A DNA stretch of 64,000 bases from Aculops lycopersici (lineage: Eukaryota; Arthropoda; Arachnida; Trombidiformes; Eriophyidae). The stretch lies in contig WNKI01000001.1 in NCBI GenBank assembly GCA_015350385.1, forward strand, positions 12,025,329-12,089,328, in the 5' to 3' direction. The translations under genes and the position numbers were made by a program. The notes beneath the pieces are model-generated. The model saw only the letters and a program-made list of their open reading frames with translations, did no database searches and had not been told where the DNA came from. How positions within the stretch are numbered: position 1 is the first letter of the stretch; every line of letters starts with the position of its first letter. Below are positions 19,135 through 29,958 of this stretch, in pieces.

Positions 19135-20100
19135 TGCCACTAGCAAGTGACTGGCTGGATACGAGCGAGTCTCTTGTGCGCAAGTAGCTAGGAGAAAACA
19201 AGTGGCAGCTCGCAACTCGCTCGCTTGCCAGCCTACTGCATGCACAATCGCCGAATGGAAACGAGCCAACGACGACCAAGCTGACGATGACACTGAAGGG
19301 AAGCGAGCTAATTGAATGAATGACTACTCTCTTGTTCCGCGCTCCAAAGATGATCATAATCTCGGCAGCGCTCGAGCCTCAGGAATCTCGTCGCGCCGGC
19401 TGTTTGGTTTTAGTCAGCCAGTTGGTCTGGTTTTAGTGAGTCTTTGTGTTACTAAGCTGCTACGTCGGTGGTGGCTGCTGCGGTGGCGGCGGCGGCGCAG
19501 TGGCGGCAAAATAGTCGAGTGCATTAGTGGCTATGGCGGCGGAGGGGCGCGAAGGTGGCAACTCGTCAAAGCGGAGCGCAGTTTGGTGCTCGTCATTTCG
19601 TGGTATTTGTCTGTCTCGCTCTTTAGCGATTGATGATGTTGTTGTTGTTCTCGTAGTCGTTGTTCAAGTTCTTGTCGATGTTGCTGCTTTTGCTTGCGAG
19701 GAATCGGCAAACTGGTCGACTCTCCGCAGTCTTTTCAGTTTCAGTTTTAGTTTTAGTTTTAGTTTTAGTTTTAGTTTTAGTTTTAGTTTTAGTTTTAGTT
19801 TTAGTTTTAGTTTAGTTTTAGTTTTAGTTTTAGTTTTAGTTTTAGTTTTAGTTTTAGTTTTAGTTTTAGTTTTAGTTTTAGTTTTAGTTTTAGTTTTAGT
19901 TTCGGTTGTGATCGTGATCGTGATCATGATCGTGGTGGTCGTGGTCGTGGTCGCGGTCGCCGAGCAACCAAGTGGTTCGCTCGACTCCTCGTCAGCTCGC
20001 GTCGATGTCGCCGATGCGACAGCAAACAGCTTGCCGGCTCCCAACTTGGGAGTCCCAAGTGCGCAGCCAGCGACTCAAGTTTTATCAGTTTTTACAGTAA
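18447..20100. other. Upstream region of HR96 with simple repeats
   Basis: No gene is supported. It includes a GTC/CGT trinucleotide run at about 19098-19135 and a long TTTTAG array (separate entry). Many frames are open only because these repeats exclude stops. It presumably holds the HR96 promoter and 5' UTR. Confidence 0.5.
19743..19902. repeat. Hexanucleotide array, unit AGTTTT (about 27 copies)
   Basis: About 160 bp of almost perfect AGTTTT units, with one shortened unit (agttt) near 19811 that shifts the register. The preceding bases (tcagtttcagttttag) look like degenerate units. It is immediately followed by GATCGT/GTGATC-rich and GTCGTG-rich repeats to about 19960. Read in frame on the minus strand it would be a Lys-Leu or Lys-Thr repeat; I see no reason to believe it is translated. 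Confidence 0.9.
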
Positions 20101-20456
20101 CAAGGTAACTGTGTCGAATCCCACACGCTCCGGATCAAATTCGGCACAGAATATTCCTGTGCCATTCTAAGAATGTTCGGGTAGGTGAGAGATCCTAACA
20201 ATTTGAAGTTTTCTTGAAGAAAACTCGATATTAAAGTTGATAAGACCCCATAGTAGTCTGTGAAGCGCGCAAAAGTTCTTTGGCACGCGTCTCTATGCGA
20301 ATTTATACAGGGCTTTTTCGAATTTTCTCTCCATTCCTACAAAAACGCTAACTTGTTAGGATCTGAGCTTTCGCATATAGACTTATGATGGCATGGATAT
20401 TGCCCGAGTCAAATTTGATTCAAGTTGGCGTGTGTAGAATTCAGATGGTTACCTTG
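20101..20456. mobile_element. MITE-like foldback element with TAA target duplication
   Basis: The ends CAAGGTAAC (20101-20109) and GTTACCTTG (20448-20456) are perfect inverted repeats, flanked on both sides by TAA (20098-20100, 20457-20459). Reading inward from both ends, similarity continues with small gaps for ~110 bp: both arms share a CACACGC block, GATCAAATT/AATCAAATT, AATATTCC/AATATCC, TGCCAT and GATCCTAACAA. There is no coding capacity, so this is a non-autonomous DNA transposon. The 3-bp TAA duplication suggests PIF/Harbinger type; if instead the repeat is read as ACAAGGTAAC the duplication is TA, as for Tc1/mariner. Confidence 0.75.
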
Positions 20457-21349
20457 TAAGCTAAGCGAGCGAGCGACTCGCAGGTAAGCTCCAAGTTGAG
20501 ACAGCGACAACCGGAACTAGCGAATGCAGTTGTTGTCTGCTTTGTGCAAGAAGACTATGTTTTATTCGCGCCAATCGGAGAGAGTAGTTTCATAGAAAGC
20601 CAAGAGTCGAGAGCAAACGCCTCTGTTTGTCTCGTTTGAATGGACACGCAGCCAACAAACTGGAGCGACCTACTGACTCGTAGACTCGATAAACTTCTGC
20701 TTTGATATTGAGAGTCAATAGAACAAAGTGACACAATCGATTGACACCCACAGCGCGACTGATACACAGAAATAATTTTTGTTTTCGGCAGCCGAGCGGC
20801 AAACCTGCGAGTTAAAGTGTAAATAAAACAAAACAAAACAATCCAATGCAAAGGAATTGGCGTGAGTGTTGCAGCTAATCCAAAAAATTTTGCACAATTC
20901 AGTACTAAACGCTCAACTGCGAGCCATTATGTCGGCAGATTAGATTTTATCGCCTAGCCGAGTAATTAGCTCATTGGTTTGATCAAAGTGGAGCGACGAT
21001 GACGTTGAAAAGCTAGAGGCTTAGCTGCAATCGAAAGATGGAACCGCAACTGGTGCGACAAGCTAACTAAATGTAACTCAACTTATACTACGATGCTAAT
21101 CAGCTGTAATACTTGACGCAGAGGTTTTCTCGTTTTTTCTATCTTCTCCCTCGTGTTAGGTGCTTACAATTTATTATCATTATTATTATTACACTACTAT
21201 AACTACTTTATCCATTTCAATTACTATTACACTAACTAAGAGAAATCTACCCGTTCACTTGCTTGCAAGCGCCTTTGGCGGGTCGGGTTCTAACTTGTGT
21301 GGTTCTCACTAGGTGGGCGTGGTACGCGGGCCAAGATTACATCATTTTG
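20457..21349. other. 3' flank of the menorin-like gene
   Basis: No gene supported. AT-rich stretches near 21160-21240 (TTATTATT) probably belong to the 3' UTR of the minus-strand gene ending at 21350. Short minus-strand frames at 20555-20897 overlap in different frames and show no conserved feature. Confidence 0.4.
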
Positions 21350-24025
21350 CTACAAGTCACACTCGCGCCTCAGAGCCGCCGCCAGCTGATCGGGCAGATC
21401 GAAGAGGAGCTGGCCCACGCCAAAGGAGCGCCGAATTAGCAGGAGGTCGTCGACACTTATGAGATCATCTGGCTGCGCCACAATGGTTAGCGAGGAGCTA
21501 GCACCAACTTGGTAGAGAAGTCGCTGTAGTTCGGCTAGCGATTCATCTCTCAGCACTCCAACCGCTGCAACCGGAAACGTGACTGGCTGGCTCAAGTTGT
21601 ACTCCTTCACCAGAGCGGCCATACGATCAACCATGTCGCGGGTGTAGCCACCTGTTGATGGCGAGTGGGATTGTCTGCTTGCTTGCAATGACAGGCTGTC
21701 CTTGGGTTTCGGTGGACTATCGGCCTGCCTTAGTAGCAACTGCTGCGGGACATCGGTTGTGCTCAGATTTGTATTAGTCGACTGCCTCGCCAAGGGGCTC
21801 ACTGGGTATCGGTGGGCGTGGTCGGTCATATTTCTAACCTGCTGTTCACAAAACAGTCGACCCGCCAGCGAGTCGACTGAGGAGAAAGTTTGCTCTTTTC
21901 TATCCGCGGCCTCGTTGATGTTCAAGTTCAGGGGCATCTGCTGCAAATTTGAAGCCGCCACCAGGGCTGCGGTGACTGCAGCAGCCGCCGCCGCGGCCGC
22001 CGACGGGTCCTCGGGGTTGTTGCGCGAGCAGGCACTCAGCAGCAATCGCTCGGTGGTTGAGTCGAGACGGGAACCGGAAGTCGCGAGCGACAAATTGGTG
22101 GCACTCGTTTGGTAGGCTGAAGGCGATGAGTTGGCCGAGGTCATGATAAGTTGAGTGGGCGAGGTCGGCGACGGCGAGCCGCTCGAGTTTCCACTACTTC
22201 CGCCGCTCAGGCTTCCGGCCGACGAGGCAATGTGGTGGTGGCTCTTGCGATTTGGTGCGCGATTTGCGCGCATGTGAAGCTGGTGCTGGCGCAACTGGCC
22301 ACCTGCCAGCGGGTAGGGGTGCAGGATGTGGTGAGGTCTGTGCTGTTGGTGGGTCAGGTGTTGGAGGTGGCCCACGTGGGTAGCGTGGGCGGTGACGCCC
22401 AGCTGGCCGGCGTTAATCAGCTGGCTCAGTGCAGGGTGGGCATCAATCAGGTCCAAGTCAAAGATGGAGCCCTCGCTCATTTGGTGGTTGTGGCCCGAAG
22501 GTAAAGTCAATCCGTTCATTGTGGTTGTTGAGGACGTTGATACTGGTTGCTGGGTGTGCTGAAGTCGTTGTTGTTGTTGTTGCTGCTGAACTTGTGAGTC
22601 TGCATCAACAGGTGACTCGCATTTGGCAGGTGGACACCAGCCAATGGATATGGTGCACTTGGGAAATCTCGTTCGGCACATCATCAGGAAGGTCCAAGCA
22701 TCAACAGGTTGGTTTCCGGAGGTCGCTGGTTGAACCTGATGCTGTTGCTGTTGCTGTTGCGTTTGTTTGCTCGCATTTCCGCGGGAACTTGCCGATCCCT
22801 TGGCGCCACTCGGTGCGCACCGAGTCAAGATGTCGGCGCACAAAATCAACGGACCCTTCAGGGCCTCGGCATGTCTCGCCAAAACCCTGAAGGCTGGCTC
22901 TACGGTTCTCGTTGAGGTGAAGGTCAACTTGATTCCGCGTCTCGGTTGAGTTTGTGTTAGCTCATGAAGCCAATTCTCTAGCGTGAGATCGCTGACGCCC
23001 AGCGGCGGTCTCGCCATAATTGGAACGGGATATCTGCTCATTTCAGCCAGCGATATGTCGCCGGCAACCATCATCTCGTCGGACATGAGCGCTGCGCTCA
23101 ACCTTGACCTACTGTTGGCCTCATGGAACCAGGTGAGTCTCAGGCCATCGCCGTTGGTTTGTGGAAAGTGGTCCAGTAGCAGGAGGGGCGACTTGTTGCT
23201 TGCTCCATTGGTGCCCATTGCCGTGTGATGATTCAACTGTTGGTGTTGATTCATTAGAGTTGCAATCTGCTGATGCTGATGTTGCTGTGAGTTGCCATTC
23301 CCGCGAGTCGACAGCGAGTTTGTCGATCCAACGCCCGACGAGGTGGACGAGGAGGAGACGGGCGAGTCGACGCTGGAGCAGGGCGACGATGCGGCCGAGT
23401 GGTGGCCGGGCGACCGTGCCGCGGGCAACAAGTGGCTGTTGTTCTGAATCTGGTGTTGGTGGTGTTGGTTGAGGTGGTGCTGTTGCTGGAGGTGGTTGTG
23501 CAGGTGGTGGTTGTGATTGTGGTCATGGTGGTTCGTGTGTCCGTTTGAAGCGGAGGCAGCTGCCGCCACGGCGGCCAATTTCTCGATGTTGGCCAAACTC
23601 GTCCGATGCAGAGCCATTTGGTGGGCCGCGTAGCTTTGGTGCGAGACAAGGGACGAGTTTTGATTATCGATGTTGTTGTTGTTGTTGTTGATATTGCTAT
23701 TGTTGGTGCTTTGGGCTTCTAGCTCGCGCTTGATCATCTTGTTGCAGTGGACACCGAACGGTTGGCTCATTGAAAGTGTCGTCGGCGTGGTTGTTGTCGC
23801 CGAGGTCGTCGACTGGGGACTTGGCGTCGGACTTGGCGAGGGGCTTGGAGTTCGGTCGTCGTCGGCGTCGTGGTCTAAATGACTGCCGCTGCTGCTGACA
23901 CTACTGCTGGCTTGCGAGTTCGCCGCCGACAAGGACTTTGAGTTTCCGGTTGATGTGAGTGCCGAAAGCGAGGAGCTAGAATTGACTCCTGCTCTCAGTT
24001 GACTGGCCACTTGGTAGCCAATCAT
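21350..24025 (-). CDS. Menorin / FAM151 family protein with split, probably inactive domain
   Basis: The product is 891 residues. FAM151/menorin proteins (C. elegans MNR-1 in dendrite patterning, vertebrate FAM151A/B) adopt a PLC-like/GDPD fold. Residues 1-280 are low-complexity Ser/His/Asn/Gln. The domain begins near 285 (LRLTWFHEANSRSRL), with PIMARPPLGVSDLTLENWL (~332-350), GIKLTFTSTRTVEP (~366), LCADILTRC (~395) and CTISIGWCPP (~458). About 330 low-complexity residues then intervene before the domain resumes at ~793 with GYTRDMVDRM, SQPVTFPVAA, SLTIVAQPDDLISVDDLLLIR and the C-terminus. Positions usually Glu-Ala-Asp, His-Pro-Pro, Lys-Leu-Asp-Phe and Asn-Ala-Asp read AGD, RPP, KLTF and CAD, so it may be a pseudoenzyme. 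It has no signal peptide in this exon. Family match by motif order is good. Confidence 0.75.
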   Translation of the reverse strand: MIGYQVASQLRAGVNSSSSLSALTSTGNSKSLSAANSQASSSVSSSGSHLDHDADDDRTPSPSPSPTPSPQSTTSATTTTPTTLSMSQPFGVHCNKMIKRELEAQSTNNSNINNNNNNIDNQNSSLVSHQSYAAHQMALHRTSLANIEKLAAVAAAASASNGHTNHHDHNHNHHLHNHLQQQHHLNQHHQHQIQNNSHLLPAARSPGHHSAASSPCSSVDSPVSSSSTSSGVGSTNSLSTRGNGNSQQHQHQQIATLMNQHQQLNHHTAMGTNGASNKSPLLLLDHFPQTNGDGLRLTWFHEANSRSRLSAALMSDEMMVAGDISLAEMSRYPVPIMARPPLGVSDLTLENWLHELTQTQPRRGIKLTFTSTRTVEPAFRVLARHAEALKGPLILCADILTRCAPSGAKGSASSRGNASKQTQQQQQQHQVQPATSGNQPVDAWTFLMMCRTRFPKCTISIGWCPPAKCESPVDADSQVQQQQQQQRLQHTQQPVSTSSTTTMNGLTLPSGHNHQMSEGSIFDLDLIDAHPALSQLINAGQLGVTAHATHVGHLQHLTHQQHRPHHILHPYPLAGGQLRQHQLHMRANRAPNRKSHHHIASSAGSLSGGSSGNSSGSPSPTSPTQLIMTSANSSPSAYQTSATNLSLATSGSRLDSTTERLLLSACSRNNPEDPSAAAAAAAAVTAALVAASNLQQMPLNLNINEAADRKEQTFSSVDSLAGRLFCEQQVRNMTDHAHRYPVSPLARQSTNTNLSTTDVPQQLLLRQADSPPKPKDSLSLQASRQSHSPSTGGYTRDMVDRMAALVKEYNLSQPVTFPVAAVGVLRDESLAELQRLLYQVGASSSLTIVAQPDDLISVDDLLLIRRSFGVGQLLFDLPDQLAAALRRECDL

Positions 24026-26485
24026 CTTGTTTGCTGGTGATAGTTTGAGTGAGTTATTGTCTCTTGTTGTTAAACTTTGTAATAGATTGTATTGGCTAAC
24101 GTTGTCTTGTTTGCTGCTCTGTTTGTATCTGTTATGAGTTGTAAGTGGAGACTAAGACTTGGGTGCCGCGAGTGGAGGTTGTTGTTGTTGCTGCTGTGGT
24201 TGTGGTTGTGCTCTCTGCGTTAAGCTCATATTCTAGTATAAAGTCTTGGTTTTCTTATTTAATTATTATTGAACAACCTGTTGACAGTGTTTTGTAATGT
24301 TGGCTAACTAGTGGCCTGATCTAAACAAACTTGTGAAACTCGTGCGCTGCGGTTAGCTTCTCGCCGTAAATTGGTCGAGTTGAATGAGATGACGGCAACT
24401 AACTGAGACAAAAAGAGAAAGAGAGAGAGAGACTCTAATCAATAGATCATCTTGGTCGCTTGACTCTGACTTTCAATCTGAGGGAGCTGGCCGAGGAAAT
24501 GGCACTAGCGACTCTCTGTCTCTCTGTGACTAACTCTCGCTTGTTCGCCTGCTCGCTGGCCGCCCGAACGGTGAACCCGAAAGTGAAGCTCAATGGCCTT
24601 TCGCTCACTTTTGCTCTGGCCAGCTTGTTGGCGTAACTCTCGCCGAGCTAACTGCGGCTAGCTAACAAACGGCCCGCTAGCCAGCGAATCGGGAAGAGTC
24701 GCCGCCTTGAATTGAACCTCGGAGTTTCAGTGAGGCAAAAGCTGCCAGTGCCGCCGTCGCCGCTGCCCAATGAACTAGATTCTCACTGGCTGGCCAAACG
24801 TAAACTCGGCGAGAGAGTGAGATGAACTTTCCTAGCAACACTCGCCTCTACTGCGTGATGCTCATTCTCTTCGTTCGCCTGTTGCCGCTTTTGCTGCTGC
24901 TGTCTGGACAGCGGCGGCAAATGTTGCGCAACAAGCGGCAGCATTCGAGGCAAAGCGGCGGCGGCGGCACCAGCCGTCAAGTTAGAGGTTGATGAACTTT
25001 CGCGTCAGCCGCTCGAGCATCCCGCCGACTACATGGCTGCCAAAGTCTGCTGCCAGCTTTCCATTAGCTTACCGGCAAAAGCTGGCAGACTTTCGTTGGA
25101 CGGCTGTCCGAGGCGAGTTGCGCTGCGAACGCACAGAGACCGGCCCACGCTGAACGAGTGACCGCCGCTGAGAGGACCGCTGTTAGTCGGGCGGGTCACG
25201 CCTCCTCGCGAAATGCGGTCGTTGCCGGGCCTAGCAAGCTCACATCAGTTCGCTTCCTGTTGGCCAACAAACTTCAGGCACCTCTCCAGTGTAACGAAAG
25301 TCGAAGTGTTGAGGCTGCCGCTGCCGCTGCACTGTAGTATGTGGGTCATGTGCGCGGCCAAAACCTTGGAAGTGGCTCTACGCTTAAGCTGCTGTTGCTG
25401 CTACTGCTACGCTCCTTTGACGGCGATCGCACCGGCAACGGCGACGGCGCAACAAGTGGCTGTCGCTGCAAGTGAGCATACAAACGGCTTGCAGCAGCGA
25501 TGACCAAGCTCCAGACAGAAAGGCTCGGACTCTGGCAAGCTAGAGAGGTTCAACGTCGCTGGCCATCACGAAGATCATCTCGTCGCTGCGACTCCCCAAA
25601 ATGACTGGCCAGAGTTCATTGGCCAACTCGACGCTGCACTCTTCGCGCTCGCCGCTTTGCAAACGATTGCCGCCGCTTCCACTGGCGCACAATGAAAAGC
25701 CACCGACCACTTGTTGCCGCCGTCAACGCTGGTCACGCCCCCCTCTAACGGGACCTGCGGATGTCGGCCTAGATAACAGCGGCGAGCTTCGAGTTTGATG
25801 TTGCGCCAGGAGAAACCTGAATTCTCCTTTCCCTCGCTCGCTTCTCGCCGCTTGCCACTCGCTGACGACCACAGCTCAAGTCCATGTGTACCTGCGAGCA
25901 GCGGGCTCGCAGCTGACAAGCTAGTGGTCGGCTGTCGGCTAGCTAGTGGCGCCGAGACCAACTCAGCGACGGAACACAAAGGCAAGAGCAAAAGTCCGCA
26001 GCGAGAGGGATAGAGAGTGGAATTTGGCGAAGTTCAACCACCAGTTAAATCGGCGAGAGGTCATCTCTAGGTGAGCGCCTGCCTCGAGATGTTATAATGC
26101 TTTCGCTGCCCGAGTCGAAGGTGCACAATCCGTTAGCCTCGGCGATAGACTGTCGAGACACCAGTTACGCAACAACGACGCCTGGCAATGGCAACGGCAG
26201 CGCTAACTCCTGCTCCAGCGACCACTAATTTCGCCTCCCTCGTTAGCCTATGTAAGTTGTCATAGCAGGAGGCAGTGGCACGTCGACAGGCACTTGAAAT
26301 GCACTAGCGGAGCTCAAGTTGAAACTGAAACTGAAACATGAGATAACGATCCAAATGAGCAACAACCAGTTAATCAGGAAGAGAAAAGCGAGCCAAGACC
26401 AGGAGCATCAGGTGGTTGTTTGCTCGTTTATTCAGGTCTCGTCGTCCATCTTCGTTGCTCCTCGCTTCCGACTTGCAGATCCAGC
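24026..26485. other. Long gene-free stretch upstream of the menorin-like gene
   Basis: About 2.5 kb with no supported gene. It has GA-rich tracts (24413-24431) and many Ser/Arg-type open frames on both strands without domains, including one of 138 codons at 25575-25991 that I do not accept. It most likely holds the 5' UTR and regulatory DNA of the menorin-like gene and the 3' UTR of the protease. Confidence 0.4.
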
Positions 26486-27948
26486 TCACGTCTCGTTGTC
26501 ACCGTAATCGTCTGGAATCTCCGTCGTCGTAGTGGATGTCGTCGTTGGTGGTGGTGGTGATGTCGAGGTTGTCATTCTCCTCCGCTTCTTCTTGGCTCTC
26601 CTTGTCGTTATCAATCTCGTAGATGGCTCCGTGGTCGTGGAAGATGCGGGAATTTCCAGTTGCCTCGTTACCGGTCTCCCCGCTGCACCTGCACTTTCGC
26701 TTCTAATGGTTGAGCTTGGGGTTGTAGGACTTTTGCTCGGGGTTGGGGTCGGCTTGATGGTGCTTTCACTTTCAAGTGTCACAGTGGTGGTTGTCGATGT
26801 TGTTACTTGAACGGTGGTCGGTGGCTCGCTCTTATCAGAAATAACGGACAGAATCCACTCACGGTAGCGCGAGAGATCCACCGATACCGTTAGCCACTTG
26901 TCGTCGGAGTCGCGGTCGCATACGGCCGGTCCATAGGAGACGGTGCCAAAGATAAACCACCTGTTGGCCTGGTGATCGTAGCATAGATTTGGGCCACCCG
27001 AGTCCCCCTGACACGAGCCGCCAATTTTGTCGTCCATAGGTCCGATGCAAATTGTATTCTGGCGCAGTTTTACATTGTTCATTTGGTCATTGTTACACTC
27101 CTCTGGTTTCCTAGGTTTTATCTCCAACTTTTGAAGCTTTATTGCATAGGCCATGCTGTCGATTAGCCCATAGCCTACGGCCATGCAGTTGAACTTGCCA
27201 GTGTGCTCCACAACATTTTCGGTTTTATTTACCAGGCAAGCAGGCTGAACAAAATCGTCAAACTTCAATGTCTCTTTTATCCGGAAGAGTGAGACATCGT
27301 TGTTGAGATTATTGTACTTTGGATGCACAACTAGTTTGTCAAATTTAACTTTGGTTGCTGTTGCGTCGGGCGTCACTAGATCGTAGAGTCCCAATATTCC
27401 AACGTACTTATCAACAGTTCTGTTGAATGAAATTTCTAATAATTAATCATCCGAATCGAATGCGGATACCTGAACAGGTAATAAGACAAGTCAAATATAC
27501 TCACGTTCTATTGAAGGCACAGTGGCCCGCCGAGATGATCCAGCGCGAGTTCAGCAGCGTGCCTGTGCAAGCGGCGCAAGAGTCCTCGTCGCACTCCTTC
27601 AGTTTCACGATCCACGGCCACTCGCCTCTAGTTTTGTGTTTGTTTCAATCAGGTAAGAGTCTTGCTAAGTTAATTTCTTGATATTCTACCATGAGTTTTA
27701 CTCATGTAACAAAACTGATGAAGAGATGATCAGGTGAATCAGATAAATACTCACGGCATAGCGTCCAGTCCGTGGAGGATGCGAAAGTCGCCGGCGTGTA
27801 GGTTCATGTGCGTGGTATTCGCGCTTCTGTGAAAAATCTTCTCCATCACTGGCACTCGGCCGCAGTCTTGTTTTATATCATCGTAGCTGGTCACCATGAG
27901 CACCTGTACCAAGGTGGCCAGTGCAATAAGTATTAGTTGCAATAGCAT
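26486..27948 (-). CDS. Secreted trypsin-like serine protease with Thr/Ser/Pro-rich tail (three exons)
   Basis: Exons 27755-27948, 27505-27627 and 26486-27419 join across introns of 127 and 85 bp, both phase 2 with clean GTGAGT donors, to give 416 residues. An S1-family protease: signal peptide (1-~20), short propeptide, GLDAMPGEWPWIVKL at the activation/N-terminal region, catalytic His in SAGHC (~101), Asp in NNDVSLF and Ser in GSCQGDSGGPN, with paired Cys around them. The usual IVGG activation start is replaced by ILHGL, so cleavage at R56-ILHG is likely. Unusually, about 110 residues of Thr/Ser/Pro-rich, probably O-glycosylated sequence with a basic KKKRRR patch follow the protease domain. 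Secreted or matrix-associated; substrate unknown. Confidence 0.88.
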
Positions 27949-28302
27949 AACTTATTGTTTACCTTACGTGTTTATTTTAAGTCAGGATTAGATATAAAGA
28001 AATAGACAAAAACATAAACAAATAGACATCAATCAGCTGGTATTTATTGAGTCTTGGCAGCAGTAGTGGTGCAACGCTAGTCAAGGCCAAGCATGTAAGG
28101 TGATCCGAGTAGCTTGCTGATTAGGCATGAGCGAACCCGTAGGCTACCACTGTGCGAGTGATAATTAGAGGAAGCGAGAGAGTGAGCGAGCGAGGGAGAG
28201 TTCAGAATTACGCCGGCCACATAGTGGGCAGGTAGAAAGCAGGCAGGTGTGTGAGGAATTGAGAAGATTTATTTGGCAGTTCCACTTTCTGCTTGGGGAA
28301 CC
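27949..28302. other. Spacer between the protease and the single-pass membrane protein gene
   Basis: A 354-bp gap containing the protease promoter and the 3' end of the next minus-strand gene. No coding potential or repeat seen. Confidence 0.4.
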
Positions 28303-29958
28303 TCAACTTTTACCTCTCGGTAACTCGCGCACTTGTCTTATTGTAGCAATTTCCTCATAGTGATGTCTATCTCTATCCTGCTCCCCTGGGCCTTGGACAT
28401 GATTGAGGTCCGAATGCCTAAGGCTAAGGGGATTTGTCGATGGACTAGATGTCGTTGAACCATTGCGTTGGGGTCTAAAGGGAGAGTTGATGATTTGCGG
28501 CCGGTTATTTTGTTGCCTCGTCGAGCGCGCAAATTGGTTGGCAAACATGGGCGAGTTTGGCTGCGATTGGATCACTTGGTTGCCTCCTCCGCCGGCGAGA
28601 CTCTTCATTCGCTTTGGCCTCTTCAAATCGTCGCTCGTCTTGAGACCACCGGGCGAGTTGCCAGCGGAAGTGGAGGATACGGCGACATCGTTGGCTACCG
28701 GGATATTGGATGCCAGCGGAGCCGCATACTCGTTGGCCACCTCAAGTGCCGGCTGCTCATTGGACGAGAAGGAGGAGGTTAGGAGCTGCGCTGTGGTCGA
28801 CTGAATGGAGCTGCCCGACGAGCTTGCCACCGAAACGGAAGACGAGCGGCTGACTCCTAAGTTGGGGTTAAAATTTGAATTTGGTTCACTGGCTGTGGCT
28901 GCAGCGCTTATGACAGAGGAAGTCGTTGGTTGACTCTTCTGATTGGTGGGCACATTCGGTGACATCCGCTTATTTATAAGTTGTGGCTGTGGCTCCTGGT
29001 TATCTAGTTGCTTCTGCTGACTTCCACTTTGACTCAAGTCAACGACGAGATCTCGGGCCAGCACAAAGGAGGACTTGCAATCGGCTCGCTGGTTGATGTC
29101 TACTTGCTCGACCGCAGCTTGCGCGTAATAATCGCTGCCATTATTATTTAGGGTGTCGTAGTTGTAGTCGTTGAGCGATAAGACCGACTGACCGTTTCTA
29201 TTTAGCTCTACTTCTCTTCGGTCGCGCCGCTGCCAGCTACCAAATTGAAGTGGCTGGTTGCAAAATTGCACATCCGTATTAAATTGCTGCTGGTCGCCTG
29301 GCTGTTGTCTTAGCGCTGCCGAGTTGCCCGTAACGAGCAAGTGGCGCCCATTTGAGTCCACGATAAGTTGCTGCTGCTTCCGGTTGGAATTCGACTGCGA
29401 CGATTCGTCGCTTGGATCCTGCCGGTGGCGCCAAGACGACAAGTTGCACCTAACCGGATGATGTTGTTGTTGTTGTTGTTGTCTGACTAGATGATGTTGC
29501 CGCTTGTAGCTGCTATTTCCGGCGGCCACCAGAGGCTCCTGTGTCAAGTTGGAGCCGAAGAGCAAGTGCGGCGGCGGCTGGCGCGTTGAACTCGATGAGC
29601 AACCGCCGAGCGAGTGGTGCAATGGACAGTGGCACTCGTTAACGCCGCTAGTCTGGTCTAAACTCGAGCTTCCACTTGCGCCACAGGAGGACTTAAGCGT
29701 TTGCTTGGCCAACATCCACTGATACGAGGAGGACACCGGAAGTGAGCTTGTAAGCAGCTTGCGCAATATGATCAAAACCAGCAAGACCAGCGAAAGCAGC
29801 GAGCCAATTAGGATGGTCCACTGGAATACCGGCGAGATGGACACATTGAGGTCGCCAATGAATGATGGCTGTTGGAGCTGCGATGTCCAGATGGGGCCCC
29901 GACTGGCGCTTATGGTAGTTAGACCACCCGGCTGAGGTGAGTTCGTTGCAAAGGCCAT
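28303..29958 (-). CDS. Single-pass membrane protein with long low-complexity cytoplasmic region
   Basis: From the ATG at 29956-29958 the frame encodes 551 residues; it is open back to about 30051 and may extend through a splice acceptor there. Seen: a short N-terminal segment with two N-glycosylation-like sites, one hydrophobic helix (about residues 45-70, WTILIGSLLSLVLLVLIIL), then ~470 residues rich in Ser, Gln, Asn and Pro, with Cys-His clusters just after the membrane (SGVNECHCPLHHSLGGC). No family recognised. The extracellular part is too short for a receptor, which suggests missing 5' exons. The thrombospondin-repeat exon at 34.2-34.8 kb has a phase-1 donor that fits a possible acceptor at about 30016 in this frame. 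Confidence 0.65.
   Translation of the reverse strand: MAFATNSPQPGGLTTISASRGPIWTSQLQQPSFIGDLNVSISPVFQWTILIGSLLSLVLLVLIILRKLLTSSLPVSSSYQWMLAKQTLKSSCGASGSSSLDQTSGVNECHCPLHHSLGGCSSSSTRQPPPHLLFGSNLTQEPLVAAGNSSYKRQHHLVRQQQQQQHHPVRCNLSSWRHRQDPSDESSQSNSNRKQQQLIVDSNGRHLLVTGNSAALRQQPGDQQQFNTDVQFCNQPLQFGSWQRRDRREVELNRNGQSVLSLNDYNYDTLNNNGSDYYAQAAVEQVDINQRADCKSSFVLARDLVVDLSQSGSQQKQLDNQEPQPQLINKRMSPNVPTNQKSQPTTSSVISAAATASEPNSNFNPNLGVSRSSSVSVASSSGSSIQSTTAQLLTSSFSSNEQPALEVANEYAAPLASNIPVANDVAVSSTSAGNSPGGLKTSDDLKRPKRMKSLAGGGGNQVIQSQPNSPMFANQFARSTRQQNNRPQIINSPFRPQRNGSTTSSPSTNPLSLRHSDLNHVQGPGEQDRDRHHYEEIATIRQVRELPRGKS

Noticed and set aside
19664..20044. Lys-Thr and Lys-Leu repeat frames
   Set aside because: Produced by the AGTTTT array, which excludes stops; no flanking coding signal.
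25575..25991. 138-codon minus-strand frame in the menorin upstream region
   Set aside because: Ser/Ala-rich with no domain and no convincing splice sites; GC-rich DNA lacks stops by chance.
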